Assembly: GCA_038214685.1 (NCBI GenBank)
Contig: JBBQRO010000202.1
Coordinates: 1 to 5,887 of the forward strand
Length of the DNA stretch: 5,887 nt
DNA from: CADCTB01 sp038214685
GTDB taxonomy: Bacteria > Actinomycetota > Acidimicrobiia > Acidimicrobiales > AC-14
Reading direction: 5' to 3'
Part shown: positions 5,290 to 5,887 of the stretch, piece by piece
How positions within the stretch are numbered: the first letter of the stretch is position 1
How the letters are laid out: every line of letters begins with the position of its first letter
Position numbers and translations under genes: made by a program
The notes under the pieces: model-generated
The model's input: the letters and a program-made list of their open reading frames with translations, nothing else
What the model was told of the DNA's origin: nothing
The model's database searches: none

Positions 5290-5800
5290 CGGAGCGACCT
5301 CCATCTAGCTAATCGCGGACCGCCTTGCGTTTGCGAGTCCAAGCCTAGATCTCGCTGCGCGTCACCGCCCACAGGGTGAGATGGTCCCGCGGGAGGAGGC
5401 CCGGATGGCGAGGCCGGCGAGCGACGCCACCAGCAGCCCGGCTGCAATCGGACACCATCGAGCTCCACCCAGCGCCGAGCCGATGAAGTTTGCTCGACGC
5501 TGAGGTGAAGGCGACAGGCGACGTGAAGGCCGACGTGGTGTTCGTCACCGAAGGCGAGTGCTGGACCACCGGTGCGTTCTCGACGAGTACCTGACCTTGA
5601 TCGTGGCCACCTTCGATCGGGTCATCTTGTCGAGCGCGGCGGATCATCTGTGTGGCTCTCACAGCCACTATCCGCAGCGGCCTCGACGCCGGCCGGCAGA
5701 AGCCCAGGCGACGCCCCCGCTCAACGGGTGCCGCCCCACCGGGCCGACGGAAGCGTTCACCCGACCGACACCCCAGGTTGTGGAGCGGAGGGTCGTCTGA
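5290..5800. other. Upstream region of FkbM, mostly non-coding with a degraded coding-like stretch
   Basis: No intact gene is supported. On the plus strand, 5496-5573 reads DAEVKATGDVKADVVFVTEG then ECWTTG, and a second frame at 5576-5650 reads VLDEYLTLIVATFDRVILSS. Both have high GC at third positions and together look like one protein broken by a frameshift. I do not recognise the family. A minus-strand frame of 107 codons (5345-5668) covers the same bases, but it is more Ser/Arg-rich and less convincing. I see no confident promoter for FkbM in the GATTAGCTAGATGG-containing stretch just above its leader. Confidence 0.35.
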
Positions 5801-5887
5801 TCAGGGACCGGCCGGGCGGTAGGTGCAGATCTGGACGCCCGTGCTGGCGGGAGAGGTCGAGACCAGCTCGAGCGTGCGGGACGTGCC
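5801..5887 (-). CDS. C-terminal 28 residues of an unidentified gene (start outside window)
   Basis: The minus-strand frame entering from the right edge is open and ends at TGA 5801-5803. It reads GTSRTLELVSTSPASTGVQI then CTYRPAGP. Strong G/C third-position bias (ACG TCC CGC ACG CTC GAG CTG GTC) supports real coding. The alternating hydrophobic pattern suggests a final beta strand, as in a secreted or surface domain, but the piece is too short to place in a family. It has the same orientation as FkbM, with about 540 bases between them. Confidence 0.5.
   Translation of the reverse strand, partial: GTSRTLELVSTSPASTGVQICTYRPAGP

Noticed and set aside
5345..5668. 107-codon minus-strand ORF upstream of FkbM
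   Set aside because: No family is recognised and no ribosome-binding site stands out. The opposite strand has the more coding-like frames over the same bases, so I describe the region as degraded.

Overview
The window is very GC-rich (G or C at most third codon positions) and looks like an actinobacterial chromosome. The six-fold GYWLVAADGG-type repeat protein after a Thr/Pro linker is a style I associate with the class Acidimicrobiia (Ilumatobacter/Iamia relatives). That taxonomic call is inference from one protein's style and base composition. There are no tRNA, rRNA or CRISPR features.

Layout. (1) Positions 2-337, + strand: the C-terminal 111 residues of a Fic-family protein with a small DNA-binding-like tail; the catalytic part lies left of the window. 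(2) Positions 338-976: a decayed stretch. It holds the 3' end of a streptogramin-lyase-like (Vgb-type) beta-propeller gene on the minus strand with a frameshift, a possible ISL3-type insertion-sequence tip, and the last ~48 codons of an FtsX/MacB-type ABC permease on the plus strand. (3) Positions 977-2296, +: an intact 439-aa O-antigen ligase/polymerase-like membrane protein. (4) Positions 2376-3668, +: an intact 430-aa surface protein with an N-terminal membrane segment, Ser/Pro and Thr/Pro linker, Ig-like domain and six 42-residue repeats, followed by a perfect 13-bp terminator-like hairpin. (5) Positions 3742-4033, -: the C-terminal relic of an ISL3-family transposase broken over two frames. 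(6) Positions 4283-5257, -: an intact FkbM-family methyltransferase. (7) Positions 5290-5800: mostly non-coding, with a short degraded coding-like stretch. (8) Positions 5801-5887, -: the last 28 codons of an unidentified gene that starts beyond the right edge.

How the genes may work together. A Wzy/WaaL-like membrane enzyme, an exported repeat protein and an FkbM methyltransferase fit a cell-surface glycan locus. The ligase would join or transfer lipid-linked glycan, FkbM could O-methylate a sugar, and the repeat protein could sit in or on the envelope. No glycosyltransferase, flippase or sugar-nucleotide gene is present, so this is inference. The ligase and repeat-protein genes may be co-transcribed (79 nt between them); FkbM is convergent to them and is probably a separate unit.

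The number of truncated relics in under 6 kb marks this as a recombining accessory region. I did not find a clearly new multi-gene system. The repeat protein and its pairing with the ligase are the most interesting candidates.
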